DNA of 64,000 bases from Breznakiella homolactica (lineage in GTDB: Bacteria; Spirochaetota; Spirochaetia; Treponematales; Breznakiellaceae): NCBI RefSeq assembly GCF_016616095.2, contig NZ_CP067089.2:868001-932000 (forward strand), read 5' to 3'. The position numbers and the translations under genes are program-made. Of the stretch, positions 1 to 7,613 are shown piece by piece (the first letter of the stretch is position 1; every line of letters begins with the position of its first letter). The notes under the pieces are model-generated. The model did not search any database and was not told the DNA's origin. It saw only the letters and a program-made list of their open reading frames with translations.

Positions 1-460
1 CCCGGTCGTTTGCCCTGGAAGGAACCACGACATACTGAAAATAATCCTGGGGCGTCCGGAGCACGATCCGCTGGGTTTTAAGCCGGGCGGATTCGGAAAT
101 CTGAGCCAGGTAATCCGGGGAACTGATGGCGGCAAAATAATCTTTGCCGAGATAAGAAACCCAGGTATCGTAATCCCGGGACCGGATAATGCTGTTCAAA
201 TTCTGGATCAATTCCTGTACGTCTATTTTTGTTGAATCAAATACTTCCTGCGGAATGGTGCTGGGATCGAATTCCTCTTCCGCATCCGGTTCTTCAGGCA
301 GAACAACATCGGGAATATCCTCCAGCACCGGTTCATCGGGCTGGACCGGAATTTCCTGCACCGGATCACCGGGTGCATCCGGAACACTCCGGCAGGCGGA
401 AACTGCCAGTATTAAAAAAATGCTGCCCAAAATAAAAAAAGCTGTAATTATTTTCTTCAT
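1..460 (-). CDS. Lipoprotein of unknown function, C-terminus outside the window
   Basis: The minus-strand frame opens with ATG at 460 and stays open to the window edge, giving the first 153 residues. A basic start (MKK), a hydrophobic stretch at about residues 4-20 and a lipobox VSAC with Cys23 indicate export and lipidation. Residues 24-70 are rich in Pro, Glu and Asp, a typical flexible tether. The visible remainder (about 75-153) is a soluble region with aromatic residues and no motif I recognise. It is divergent from coaD, with a 217-base gap that carries a palindromic repeat. Function unknown; the lipoprotein call is well supported. Confidence 0.8.
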   Translation of the reverse strand, partial: MKKIITAFFILGSIFLILAVSACRSVPDAPGDPVQEIPVQPDEPVLEDIPDVVLPEEPDAEEEFDPSTIPQEVFDSTKIDVQELIQNLNSIIRSRDYDTWVSYLGKDYFAAISSPDYLAQISESARLKTQRIVLRTPQDYFQYVVVPSRANDR

Positions 461-573
461 ACCGGTTCCCATTCTACCTGAGGATTCCCGCTCAGTCAAA
501 TAGCTTACGGTAAAATTATACAATACTGAGCAATAAAAAACCAGGGCGCCCGCAGTAAACTAGCGCTCCAGCC

Positions 574-647
574 CCGCAGCATGGAACTGCCGGTACCAGG
601 GGGCGCTTTCCGGATTGAAAGACCCGGTGTTTCCCGCCACCTTGACC
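574..647 (+). repeat. GC-rich dispersed repeat, copy A, upstream of coaD
   Basis: The core, from TTTCCGGATTGAAAGAC (607-623) on to CCCGCC, also occurs upstream of the TPR gene (about 19034-19067) and, more divergently, upstream of prs (about 37690-37729). In all three copies the core is preceded by a GC-rich arm containing a CGGTA- or CCGGT-like segment, and is followed within a few bases by a -35-like hexamer, here TTGACC at 642-647. The limits are approximate. It contains no convincing coding frame. Confidence 0.6.
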
Positions 648-671
648 ATGCAGGGGCGCCGGGTTTATGCT
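642..671 (+). promoter_or_regulatory. Probable promoter of coaD
   Basis: TTGACC (642-647) is followed after 18 bases by TATGCT (666-671). The expected transcription start lies at or next to the coaD ATG at 678, and I see no Shine-Dalgarno sequence, so the message may be leaderless. The -10 is imperfect. Confidence 0.45.
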
Positions 672-677
672 TTGGAT

Positions 678-1154
678 ATGCTTAAAGCAGCGTTTCCCGG
701 ATCATTCGATCCGCCTACATTCGGCCACATGAATATCATCCAGCGGGCCCGGGGTATTTTCGATGAACTCATTATCGTGATCGCCGAAAACCGCCAGAAA
801 AAGTACCTTTTTTCCGCGGAAGAACGGATAGACATGATGCAGGATCTGGTCAAACCCTGGGATAATGTATCCGTGGAAATCTGTGATTCCCTTATTGTGG
901 ATTTTCTCCGGAAAAAAAAGATTCCCGTCCAAATCCGCGGCGTTCGGGGGGTGTCGGATTTTTCATACGAATTCGAACTTTCCATGATGAACAAAGGCCT
1001 CGACCCCAGTATCGAAACTATATTTATGACCACGGATCCCGAGTATTTTGTGCTCCGGTCTTCCAGCATTAAGGAACTGGCGTCCTTCCACGGGGATGTT
1101 TCAAGCATGGTTCCCCGGAGTGTTGCAGAGGCTCTTAAAAAAAAGTATACTTAG
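678..1154 (+). CDS. coaD: Phosphopantetheine adenylyltransferase
   Basis: This enzyme transfers AMP from ATP to 4'-phosphopantetheine, giving dephospho-CoA, the penultimate step of CoA synthesis in the cytoplasm. The protein is 158 residues, the usual length. It carries the nucleotidyltransferase signature [10 protein letters not shown] near residues 8-17, with the T/HxGH pair, and the ATP-binding RSSSIKE near 127-133. The frame is open further upstream (TTG at 615, ATG at 648), but those residues come from the repeat and do not match the family, so ATG 678 is chosen. No Shine-Dalgarno is visible. Confidence 0.95.
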   Translation: MLKAAFPGSFDPPTFGHMNIIQRARGIFDELIIVIAENRQKKYLFSAEERIDMMQDLVKPWDNVSVEICDSLIVDFLRKKKIPVQIRGVRGVSDFSYEFELSMMNKGLDPSIETIFMTTDPEYFVLRSSSIKELASFHGDVSSMVPRSVAEALKKKYT

Positions 1155-1173
1155 AACAATAATCCGATCAATC

Positions 1174-1202
1174 TTGACACTTTTCATTGTTTTTGTTATG
1201 TT
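1174..1202 (+). promoter_or_regulatory. Sigma-70 type promoter of rpmF-acpP-rnc
   Basis: A perfect TTGACA (1174-1179) and TATGTT (1197-1202) are separated by 17 bases, in the gap after coaD and about 40 bases before the rpmF start. It is one of the best promoter matches in the window. Confidence 0.8.
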
Positions 1203-1244
1203 GAGTCCGATTTTGAAGGGATAACCACAGAAGAGAGGTTTATA

Positions 1245-1433
1245 ATGGCAGTACCTAGATCGAAAACATCTAAGGCAAGAACCCGCCGGCGGCAGTCAAT
1301 AAACATGAAGCTGACGGCCCCGACCATGGTTGAATGCAGTACCTGCGGAAATCAGGTGTTGCTGCACCGGGTATGTCCTAAATGCGGTTTTTACCGGGGC
1401 AAGCAGGTAATTGTTCCCGAATCCAAAGCATAA
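1245..1433 (+). CDS. rpmF: 50S ribosomal protein L32
   Basis: A 62-residue basic protein of the large ribosomal subunit. The N-terminus MAVPRSKTSKARTRRR is typical of L32, and two zinc-binding pairs follow (C31xxC34 and C44xxC47). AGAGAGG provides a ribosome-binding site, and a strong promoter lies just upstream. It precedes acpP by 34 bases, the common rpmF / fatty-acid gene association. Confidence 0.97.
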   Translation: MAVPRSKTSKARTRRRQSINMKLTAPTMVECSTCGNQVLLHRVCPKCGFYRGKQVIVPESKA

Positions 1434-1467
1434 TTCTACAGAGGATTTAAGTAAGGAGAAATAGAAA

Positions 1468-1704
1468 ATGGATGAATTATTCGAAAAAATGAAGAAACTG
1501 ATCGCAGATAAGCTGGAAATTGACCCGGCGAAAATTACCCTGGATGCTTCGTTCCGCCAGGATCTCGGCGCGGACAGCCTCGACACCTACGAACTGGTAT
1601 ATGCCATTGAGGAAGAAATGGGTATTTCCATCCCCGATGAGAAGGCCAATGAGTTTGAAACCGTCCGGGATGCCTACGAATACATCAAATCCCAGCAGAA
1701 ATAA
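1468..1704 (+). CDS. acpP: Acyl carrier protein
   Basis: A 78-residue acidic carrier of growing acyl chains in type II fatty-acid synthesis. The phosphopantetheine attachment motif DSLD places the modified serine at residue 37, in GADSLDTYELV. The length and helical pattern are standard. AAGGAG lies 11-16 bases before the ATG. It is the middle gene of rpmF-acpP-rnc, with only 3 bases to the next start. Confidence 0.97.
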   Translation: MDELFEKMKKLIADKLEIDPAKITLDASFRQDLGADSLDTYELVYAIEEEMGISIPDEKANEFETVRDAYEYIKSQQK

Positions 1705-1707
1705 CCC

Positions 1708-2451
1708 ATGGCGGATCGCTTTCAGAATGCGGTCTGCGAACTTCCGGCGCTGAGCCCCGGAAGAAAGAAAGAACTGGCGGCTTTTCAGAAGACCGCGGCG
1801 ATAAGGTTCAAAAGCCCGGAGCTTTTGAACCTTTCTTTCATGCACCGGTCCGTATCCAATGAGACAAACCTAAAAATAAACAATGAACGGCTTGAATTCC
1901 TCGGCGACGCCATTCTGGGGGCGGTAACGGCCACCCTTCTGTACGAACGGCTCCGGGACAGGGCCGAGGGCGATCTTGCCAAAATCAAATCAGTGGTTGT
2001 TTCTGAGGATGTTCTGTCAGGGGTCGCCCTGCAGCTGCAGATAGACAGCTGCCTTATCCTGGGCAAAGGGGAGGAGCTCTCCGGAGGGCGGACCAAAAAA
2101 GCCATCCTGGCGGACGCCATGGAAGCACTGATCGGGGCGTATTACCTTGATTCCGGGTACAAGGCGGTCTTTTCCTTTGTCAGCCGCTGTATCGCTCCGG
2201 AAATCGAACGGGTTCTCAATAAAAAACACCACCAGGACTACAAGACCCTGCTTCAGGAGCTCAGCCAGCGGCTGTTTAAAGCGTATCCCCAGTACCATCT
2301 GGTCAAACGGACCGGCCCTGAACACGAACGGCTTTTCTGGATGGAAGTAACCCTCAACAGCCGAACCTACGGTCCGGGGACGGGGAAGAACAAAAAAAGC
2401 GCCGAACAGGAAGCGGCAAAGATCGCCTACGAAGAACTGAACGGCGAGTGA
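1708..2451 (+). CDS. rnc: Ribonuclease III
   Basis: A double-strand-specific endonuclease that processes rRNA and mRNA. The protein is 247 residues. The catalytic-domain signature NERLEFLGDA is at about residues 59-68, with the second acidic cluster DAMEALIGAYYLD downstream, and a dsRNA-binding domain occupies about 176-245. The start lies 3 bases after the acpP stop with no clear Shine-Dalgarno, suggesting translational coupling. It converges on the CCA-adding enzyme gene, one base apart. Confidence 0.96.
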   Translation: MADRFQNAVCELPALSPGRKKELAAFQKTAAIRFKSPELLNLSFMHRSVSNETNLKINNERLEFLGDAILGAVTATLLYERLRDRAEGDLAKIKSVVVSEDVLSGVALQLQIDSCLILGKGEELSGGRTKKAILADAMEALIGAYYLDSGYKAVFSFVSRCIAPEIERVLNKKHHQDYKTLLQELSQRLFKAYPQYHLVKRTGPEHERLFWMEVTLNSRTYGPGTGKNKKSAEQEAAKIAYEELNGE

Positions 2452-2452
2452 C

Positions 2453-3859
2453 CTATCCGCCGTAGCGCCTGTTTATATTCCCCGCGATTTCCGAAAGCCG
2501 CTCCGCTGTGTTTAGATCCGGATCATCCAGAACAGCCTCCAGCAGTTCATTCAGAATAATACCGATACGCTTGCCCGGCTGTACACCGAGGCGGATAAGG
2601 TCGTTTCCATTGACCGCCAGATCCTTAAGGGACAGCGCCTTGCCTTCGGACAGTATACGGTCGACCCTGCTGATCAGGGGACAGAGAAAATCCGCGGGAA
2701 GTTCCGTTCCCGCGGTGGCGAAGGCATCAGCCCGGCGCAGCGCGTACAGAGCATCCAGATACGGTTCGCCCACCCTGATAATAAACCGGCGCACCGCCGC
2801 ATCGCTCCAGGATTCATCGTAGTGGAACATATGCTGCCGGATCAGGTGGACCACGGTATCAATGACCGTATTGGGATACCGCAGCCTGAGCAGAATATTC
2901 TTCGCAAGTTCAGCGGATTCCCGTTCATGCTGGTGAAAAGTCCAGATATTTCTTTCGTCCAGTTTCCGGGTTACGGGTTTTCCCAGGTCGTGGAACAGGG
3001 CGGCGAGGCAGACTTCCAGGCGCTGATTTTCCCCGTCGTCTCCGCAAAAATTTTTTGCGGCTATTCCTCTGGGATCATTTGCCGCGAAATCACAGGCCAG
3101 CAGTGAATGGCCGAGGACGTCGAACCGGTGGAATCCCTTCTGATCGATATTTCTGCAGGCCGCAAGCTCCGGCAGAAGCAGCTGCAGCAGTCCCGTCCGT
3201 TCCATGGCCAGAAAGGCGGTGGATGGTTTGCGGGATGTAACAATCCTGCTGAGTTCATCCTTTATCCGTTCTGGCGCGACCCGTTCGGTTACGGGAAGCG
3301 CCCCGGGAATTGCCGCCAGGGTGGCGTCTTCAATATCGAATCCAAGCTGGGCGGCGAACCGGACCGCCCGTACCGGCCGGAGACCGTCCTCGCAGAACCG
3401 TTCCCCGGGATTTCCGACACACCGGATCAGCCGCCGCATAATATCCTCCCTGCCGTGATAGGGATCAACCGTATCTCCGGCGGGAAGGCGCAGGGCAATG
3501 GCGTTCATGGTAAAATCCCTGCGGGAGAGATCCTCCTCAATGGTGGCCGCGTACCGCACCGTGTCAGGCCTCCGGCCGTCGGTATAATCCGATTCGGTCC
3601 TGAAGGTGGTCGACTCTATGGAATGGCCTTTGAAGCGGATGGTTACGGTTCCGTGTTTTATCCCCGTGGGAATTACCTTGGCAAACATGGCCATGACTTC
3701 CTCGGGGCGCGCGTCGGTGGCGATATCCCAGTCGTTCGGGTAACACCCCAGCAGGAGATCGCGGACGGCGCCGCCGACGAGATATACCTGTTTTTTATGC
3801 GCCCCGAAAATTCCCGCTATTTCCTTAAGAACCGGGTTTATGCGTTGATTGCCCATCAT
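2453..3859 (-). CDS. CCA tRNA nucleotidyltransferase / poly(A) polymerase family protein with HD domain
   Basis: A class II nucleotidyltransferase that adds or repairs tRNA 3' CCA ends, or adds poly(A); sequence alone does not settle which. The 468 residues show LVGGAVRDLLLG (27-38), the metal-binding DWD (43-45), RRDFTMNA near 115 and an HD-domain motif FHDLGKP near 290, as in CCA enzymes with a phosphohydrolase domain. It starts with tandem ATGs at 3859 and 3856 with no obvious ribosome-binding site. It is divergent from thiamine pyrophosphokinase across 44 bases and convergent with rnc. Confidence 0.92.
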   Translation of the reverse strand: MMGNQRINPVLKEIAGIFGAHKKQVYLVGGAVRDLLLGCYPNDWDIATDARPEEVMAMFAKVIPTGIKHGTVTIRFKGHSIESTTFRTESDYTDGRRPDTVRYAATIEEDLSRRDFTMNAIALRLPAGDTVDPYHGREDIMRRLIRCVGNPGERFCEDGLRPVRAVRFAAQLGFDIEDATLAAIPGALPVTERVAPERIKDELSRIVTSRKPSTAFLAMERTGLLQLLLPELAACRNIDQKGFHRFDVLGHSLLACDFAANDPRGIAAKNFCGDDGENQRLEVCLAALFHDLGKPVTRKLDERNIWTFHQHERESAELAKNILLRLRYPNTVIDTVVHLIRQHMFHYDESWSDAAVRRFIIRVGEPYLDALYALRRADAFATAGTELPADFLCPLISRVDRILSEGKALSLKDLAVNGNDLIRLGVQPGKRIGIILNELLEAVLDDPDLNTAERLSEIAGNINRRYGG

Positions 3860-3877
3860 CTGGCACTATAATATAAT
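3845..3877 (+). promoter_or_regulatory. Promoter of the thiamine pyrophosphokinase gene
   Basis: TTGATT (3845-3850), 16 bases, then TATAAT (3867-3872). A second overlapping pair is TTGCCC (3849-3854), 17 bases, TATAAT (3872-3877). The element overlaps the start of the divergent nucleotidyltransferase gene, so the two may interfere. I see no thiamine riboswitch. Confidence 0.6.
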
Positions 3878-3903
3878 CCGAGGGGTTGGGGAAAGGGGAG
3901 TAT

Positions 3904-4536
3904 ATGCGGGGAATCGTTTGCATCGGCGGGGAAGGGCCGCCGCCGGAATTTCTACAGCGCTTAGCCGCAGGGGCCGATTTGATTGTGGCCGCTGATTCGG
4001 GGCTCATGGCGCTGGAAGACGCCGGTGTCAGTGCCCATTGGATTGTCGGCGACATGGATTCCCTGGATGACGCGGGCCGCCTCGAAAAATACCCCCCGGA
4101 ACGGGTTCTCCGGTATCCGGAGGACAAGGATTATACCGATACGGAACTCGGCCTGAAACTGCTTTTTGAGCAGGGCTGTCAGGAAACCTGGATTGCCGGC
4201 GGGGGCGGCGGCAGGATTGACCACCTCTTAGCCATCCGTTCCCTTTTTGAACGGGACCGGGCGCCCTCCCGCTGGATAACCGCCCGGGATGATATCTGCT
4301 GCATCGAAAACGGAGCCGGCCTGTCCCGGCACCCGGCTCCGGGAACCCTGGTTTCCGTATTTCCCCTGGGGCCGGGGCCCTGGAAAGCCCGGAGCGCGGG
4401 ACTGACCTGGCCTCTGGATGACCTTCCGTGGAACCGTGGATTTTTCGGGATCAGCAACAGAGCGGAACGGGGCGATTTTTCAGTTACCGCTGAAAAAGGG
4501 CGTTTTTTACTGGTTTTGCCTCTTGATTTACCCTAA
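3904..4536 (+). CDS. thiN: Thiamine pyrophosphokinase
   Basis: This enzyme converts thiamine plus ATP to thiamine pyrophosphate. The 210-residue protein shows the family pattern AADSG near residue 30, GDMDS near 50 and DKDYTDTE near 75, followed by a glycine-rich GGGGGRIDH segment and a beta-rich C-terminal domain. The ATG at 3904 is preferred over a TTG at 3886 because AGGGGAG sits directly upstream of it. It stands alone between divergent and convergent neighbours. No thiamine synthesis genes occur nearby, so salvage of imported thiamine is a reasonable inference. Confidence 0.9.
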   Translation: MRGIVCIGGEGPPPEFLQRLAAGADLIVAADSGLMALEDAGVSAHWIVGDMDSLDDAGRLEKYPPERVLRYPEDKDYTDTELGLKLLFEQGCQETWIAGGGGGRIDHLLAIRSLFERDRAPSRWITARDDICCIENGAGLSRHPAPGTLVSVFPLGPGPWKARSAGLTWPLDDLPWNRGFFGISNRAERGDFSVTAEKGRFLLVLPLDLP

Positions 4537-4578
4537 AGCAAAACATCACATTGTGCAGTAAATAATACACTTTCCCGG

Positions 4579-5067
4579 TTATTCATCAGAGAGTGCGGTA
4601 AAGGCGGCGGTCATCCGTTCCCGGGTAACCGCCAGATCCTCCACCAGAACCCGTTTCCCCGCGAGCAGCTCCGCGATGCCGATTTCCCTGGGGTACCGGG
4701 GGATAACGTGCATATGAAGGTGGTTTATGGAAGCCCCGGCAACGGGGCCCATGTTATAGCCGATGTTGTACGCCGCCGGGGTGTACAGCCCATCAAGAAC
4801 GGAAAGGGCTTTATCAAGACCGGCATCCAGGGCCAGCCGTTCTTCGGTGCCGAGCTGACGGATGTCTTCTGTGTGCCGCAGGGGAAAAATAAGCAGGTGC
4901 CCGGGATTGTAGGGATACAAATTAAGGGAAATGCCGATGTGGCTGTTCCGGTATACCACCATATTGGTTACATCGGGGCTGTTCTCCCTGATGAGGCACA
5001 GTATACAGCCTTCAGGCCGTTTGCCTTTGAGGTACGCGAATTTATCGAAATTAAAAAAGTATTCCAT
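4579..5067 (-). CDS. HIT family nucleotide hydrolase/transferase
   Basis: A histidine-triad protein of 162 residues. The catalytic triad HLHMH is at residues 116-120, preceded by the nucleotide-binding stretch NLYPYNPGHLL (49-59). The family includes diadenosine-polyphosphate hydrolases and phosphorylases, and the length and FHIT/Ap4A-like spacing fit these. The exact substrate cannot be read from the sequence. A CILC pair near residue 21 may be part of a metal site. It follows the SPFH-like gene on the same strand by 12 bases and is probably co-transcribed with it. Confidence 0.88.
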   Translation of the reverse strand: MEYFFNFDKFAYLKGKRPEGCILCLIRENSPDVTNMVVYRNSHIGISLNLYPYNPGHLLIFPLRHTEDIRQLGTEERLALDAGLDKALSVLDGLYTPAAYNIGYNMGPVAGASINHLHMHVIPRYPREIGIAELLAGKRVLVEDLAVTRERMTAAFTALSDE

Positions 5068-5079
5068 GCTGAACGCTGC

Positions 5080-5916
5080 CTATTGGCCTCCGGCACTGCG
5101 CAGTATGTCCGCCGCCCCGGACCCTGATTCAAGGGCAAGATACTGGAGCAAGACCGGATATTTCGTCAGCAGTTCACCGTATTTTTCCAGTTCATCAAAC
5201 CGGAGCCGGGAGGTTATGTGGCTTTCAGCGGCCTCACCGGCCGCGGCGGTCAGGGAACTCCGCTGCCGGTCGAGGTACTCCCCGTACAGGGACCGGGCTG
5301 ATTCATAGAGCAGGAAATCCGGGAACCGGGCCACATTGATAATCAGGGATAGGTTTTCGATATCGGGAAATGCCCCTTCAATTTCCGCCTTGAGTCCCTC
5401 CACGGAACCGACAGCCAGGATTTCTTCCATCTTTTTCTGGTCCTCGGCGTATACCCGCAGACGCTGTACCGTGAAGGCGCTGATGTCATCCGCCAGCCGG
5501 GACTCATAGGCATCGAGTTCATCCTGGGTCCCGATGTTCCGGCTGTTCATCAGGGAAATAAGGGCGTCCGGCCGTATATTGAATGACAGGGACCCGGAAA
5601 CTTCATAGGTAAAATCCATGGAAAGGCCAACCAGGGACGCGTAGGTTTCGCCCGATGGCAGGGATCCCTTGGCGGTGATCTGCCGGTTTACCGGATCAAG
5701 ACTGAACACACTGATCACCGCGTTCGTCGGAATAAGCTTGTACCAAACCCAGCGGAATTTTCCATCCCGGATAATCTCGGGGTCAATGCCATGGGTTTTT
5801 GTGCGCATGATACCGTATGATCCCGGAGGAACCGTGAGCTGGGTCCAGCCAAAGACAAATCCCACACCGGCCAGTATGATGAGTATTATGAAAAGGACAA
5901 TAAATACTTTCCTCAT
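5080..5916 (-). CDS. Membrane-anchored SPFH/band 7-like protein
   Basis: A 278-residue protein with one N-terminal membrane segment (about residues 4-24), then VPPGSYGIMRTKTHGID, which resembles the start of the SPFH (prohibitin-like) domain. A mixed alpha/beta region and a helical C-terminus follow. Its role is unknown; related proteins organise membrane domains or regulate proteases. ATG 5916 is chosen over an upstream start at 6021 because AAGGAAGG lies just before it and the extra N-terminus would run through a divergent AT-rich promoter region. The assignment to SPFH is by pattern only. Confidence 0.7.
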   Translation of the reverse strand: MRKVFIVLFIILIILAGVGFVFGWTQLTVPPGSYGIMRTKTHGIDPEIIRDGKFRWVWYKLIPTNAVISVFSLDPVNRQITAKGSLPSGETYASLVGLSMDFTYEVSGSLSFNIRPDALISLMNSRNIGTQDELDAYESRLADDISAFTVQRLRVYAEDQKKMEEILAVGSVEGLKAEIEGAFPDIENLSLIINVARFPDFLLYESARSLYGEYLDRQRSSLTAAAGEAAESHITSRLRFDELEKYGELLTKYPVLLQYLALESGSGAADILRSAGGQ

Positions 5917-5990
5917 AGAACCTTCCTTGACTATTATTATAATATGATACGCCGAAAATATAATAACTATCCAGCCCAATAGGAGCTTTT

Positions 5991-6344
5991 GTGAAATTTT
6001 CCAGACCCGCAAAAAAATCACTGATTTTAATTCTCGTTAAGCGGGCGGTTTTCTTTTTGCTGGCACTGTGTCTGATTACGGTTTTCCTGTATGTTATTGG
6101 TACATCCCAGGGGTTTATGGATATTACCCAGATTATCCTCCTCCGGCTGTCAACGATTTTTGCGATATTTCTTGCCATCGGCGCCGCGTACGGGGCAATT
6201 CTCGACGCATCCATGGTGATCCGCAGCAAACGGTCACAGTACGCGGGCGGGACTGTGGTGTATTTGCTGCTTGTTGTTCTGGGCGGAATCATCGCCGCCC
6301 TGGCGGCGTTTATTATTGTGCTTTCCGGAGGAAATATACCCTGA
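5991..6344 (+). CDS. Small membrane protein of unknown function
   Basis: A 117-residue protein starting with GTG, with AGGAGC as ribosome-binding site. Three hydrophobic segments, at about residues 17-37, 46-70 and 87-111, indicate an integral inner-membrane protein. No family is recognised. Its stop codon overlaps the start of the chorismate mutase gene by one base (TGATG), so the two are translationally coupled. The upstream 75-base divergent spacer is very AT-rich and presumably carries promoters for both directions. Confidence 0.75.
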   Translation: MKFSRPAKKSLILILVKRAVFFLLALCLITVFLYVIGTSQGFMDITQIILLRLSTIFAIFLAIGAAYGAILDASMVIRSKRSQYAGGTVVYLLLVVLGGIIAALAAFIIVLSGGNIP

Positions 6345-6712
6345 TGGGAGAAAAACAGCTTTTTGCGATCCGCGGCGCTGTCCAGTGCCGAAACGAAGCC
6401 GCTGATATTACCGACCAGGTCAGCGGTTTGTACGACGAAATACTGCGTCTGAACAGCCTGGACGAAGAAGCTATCGTGTCGGTAGTTTTTTCGGTTACCG
6501 GGGATTTGGATGAGAAAAATCCCGCCGCGGCGCTCCGCCAGTCGGGCAGGGCCCAGAACCTCGCGCTCTTCGCGGTTCAGGAAGCCCGGGTCAAGGGCGG
6601 CCTGGAACGGACCATCCGGGTACTGATCCACTGCTACCTTCCTCCGGAAACGGAAATACGGCACAGTTACCGGAACGGGGCGGAAGTACTCCGACCCGAC
6701 AGAGCCCCATGA
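6344..6712 (+). CDS. aroH: Chorismate mutase, AroH type
   Basis: This enzyme converts chorismate to prephenate for phenylalanine and tyrosine synthesis. The 122-residue protein aligns by eye with the Bacillus subtilis AroH family: IRGA with Arg10, SVVFSVTGDLD, then QEARVKGGLERTIRVL with the family's Glu and Arg, and HSYRNGAEVLRPD with the conserved Tyr and Arg. The real start is ATG 6344, overlapping the preceding stop; the frame is open further upstream but that part is not family-like. No other aromatic-amino-acid gene is in the window. Confidence 0.9.
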   Translation: MGEKQLFAIRGAVQCRNEAADITDQVSGLYDEILRLNSLDEEAIVSVVFSVTGDLDEKNPAAALRQSGRAQNLALFAVQEARVKGGLERTIRVLIHCYLPPETEIRHSYRNGAEVLRPDRAP

Positions 6713-6773
6713 CGGGCCCTGCAGAACCGTTATCCTCGGGTGTTTTTTGGCTTAAGAGATTCAATAATCCCCC

Positions 6774-6803
6774 TTGACCAAGAATACACATATTCGCTAT
6801 AGT
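6774..6803 (+). promoter_or_regulatory. Promoter of the tRNA-Thr/tRNA-Tyr unit
   Basis: TTGACC (6774-6779) and TATAGT (6798-6803) are separated by 18 bases, placing the transcription start about 10 bases before tRNA-Thr. Confidence 0.65.
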
Positions 6804-6819
6804 ACCGATAGTTCCGAAC

Positions 6820-6893
6820 GCCATCTTAGCTCAGCTGGCTAGAGCGCGTGACTTGTAATCTCGAGGTCCCCGGTTCGACTCCGGGAGATGGCT
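6820..6893 (+). tRNA. tRNA-Thr (anticodon TGT)
   Basis: A full cloverleaf: acceptor GCCATCT/AGATGGC, D-arm GCTC/GAGC, anticodon loop CTTGTAA and T-arm CCCGG/CCGGG with TTCGACT loop. The anticodon stem has one T-T mismatch (third pair). The 3' CCA is not encoded. Confidence 0.95.
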
Positions 6894-6928
6894 TAGCCGG
6901 TTTTATGGTAAAGGAACTGAACAATAAC

Positions 6929-7010
6929 GGGGAGATTCCCGAGTGGTCAAAGGGGGCAGACTGTAAATCTGTTGGCTCAGCCTTCGAAGGTTCAAATCCT
7001 TCTCTCCCCA
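6929..7010 (+). tRNA. tRNA-Tyr (anticodon GTA)
   Basis: An 82-base class II tRNA with acceptor GGGGAGA/TCTCCCC, anticodon loop containing GTA, a long variable arm and T-arm GAAGG/CCTTC with a TTCAAAT loop. CCA is not encoded. It is 35 bases after tRNA-Thr in the same unit. Confidence 0.95.
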
Positions 7011-7040
7011 AAAGCCTTCCTGTACAGGAAGGCTTTTTTT
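7011..7040 (+). terminator. Rho-independent terminator of the tRNA unit
   Basis: A perfect 20-base palindrome, GCCTTCCTGTACAGGAAGGC (7014-7033), is followed by seven T. It begins directly after tRNA-Tyr. Confidence 0.93.
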
Positions 7041-7144
7041 AATTTCCGTATGTGTTACTGTGGTGTTAAACAGGGTAACCGCAGCATGGCGGGAACAGGC
7101 CCCGCTGGGTGAGGCTACCTGCATTATTATTTTATGGAGTGAGT

Positions 7145-7597
7145 ATGGCGGATAAGCCATTTTATTCCCAGGGACTACCATTCTCCTGCCAGCGGTGCTC
7201 TTCCTGCTGCCGCCACGACCCCGGTTTTGTATTTCTTTCCGAAAAAGATGTCAATAAACTAGCTAGGGCTTTAAAAATGCGCTATATTAGTTTTGTGGAA
7301 ACATTTTGCAGGTGGATTCCCGCCGGCGGAGGAACGGAACAGCTTTCATTAAAGGAATTATCCAATTTTGACTGTGTTTTCTGGAAAGAAGGCTGTACGG
7401 TGTATGAATCCCGGCCTCTGCAGTGCCGGACTTTTCCATTTTGGCATTCTATAGTTGCTTCCCGGGATTACTGGGATATATATAAACAGGACTGCCCCGG
7501 TATCGGCCGGGGACCGGTCCGAAGCATGGCCGAAATCGACAGTTGTTTGGCCCAGCGGGTTTTAGAACCGGTTATCACGAGAAAACAGAAGGAATAA
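7145..7597 (+). CDS. YkgJ-type cysteine cluster protein
   Basis: A 150-residue protein with an N-terminal cysteine cluster CQRCSSCC and later Cys in FDCVFWKEGCTVY, SRPLQCRTFPFW and DCPG, the pattern of the YkgJ/CxxCxxCC family thought to bind zinc or an iron-sulfur cluster. The molecular role of the family is unknown. ATG 7145 has GGAG a few bases upstream; an alternative start at 7109 adds residues that do not look conserved. It is followed after 16 bases by the metallo-hydrolase gene, likely the same transcript. Confidence 0.88.
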   Translation: MADKPFYSQGLPFSCQRCSSCCRHDPGFVFLSEKDVNKLARALKMRYISFVETFCRWIPAGGGTEQLSLKELSNFDCVFWKEGCTVYESRPLQCRTFPFWHSIVASRDYWDIYKQDCPGIGRGPVRSMAEIDSCLAQRVLEPVITRKQKE

Positions 7598-7613
7598 GGC
7601 GGGAAAGAATAGG

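Noticed and set aside
3107-3871. Long open frame (254 codons) on the plus strand
   Set aside because: It is antisense to the CCA/poly(A) nucleotidyltransferase gene, whose motifs are clear; the plus-strand product has no family pattern.
3872-3904. Thiamine riboswitch before the thiamine pyrophosphokinase gene
   Set aside because: The leader is too short and has none of the conserved riboswitch sequence.
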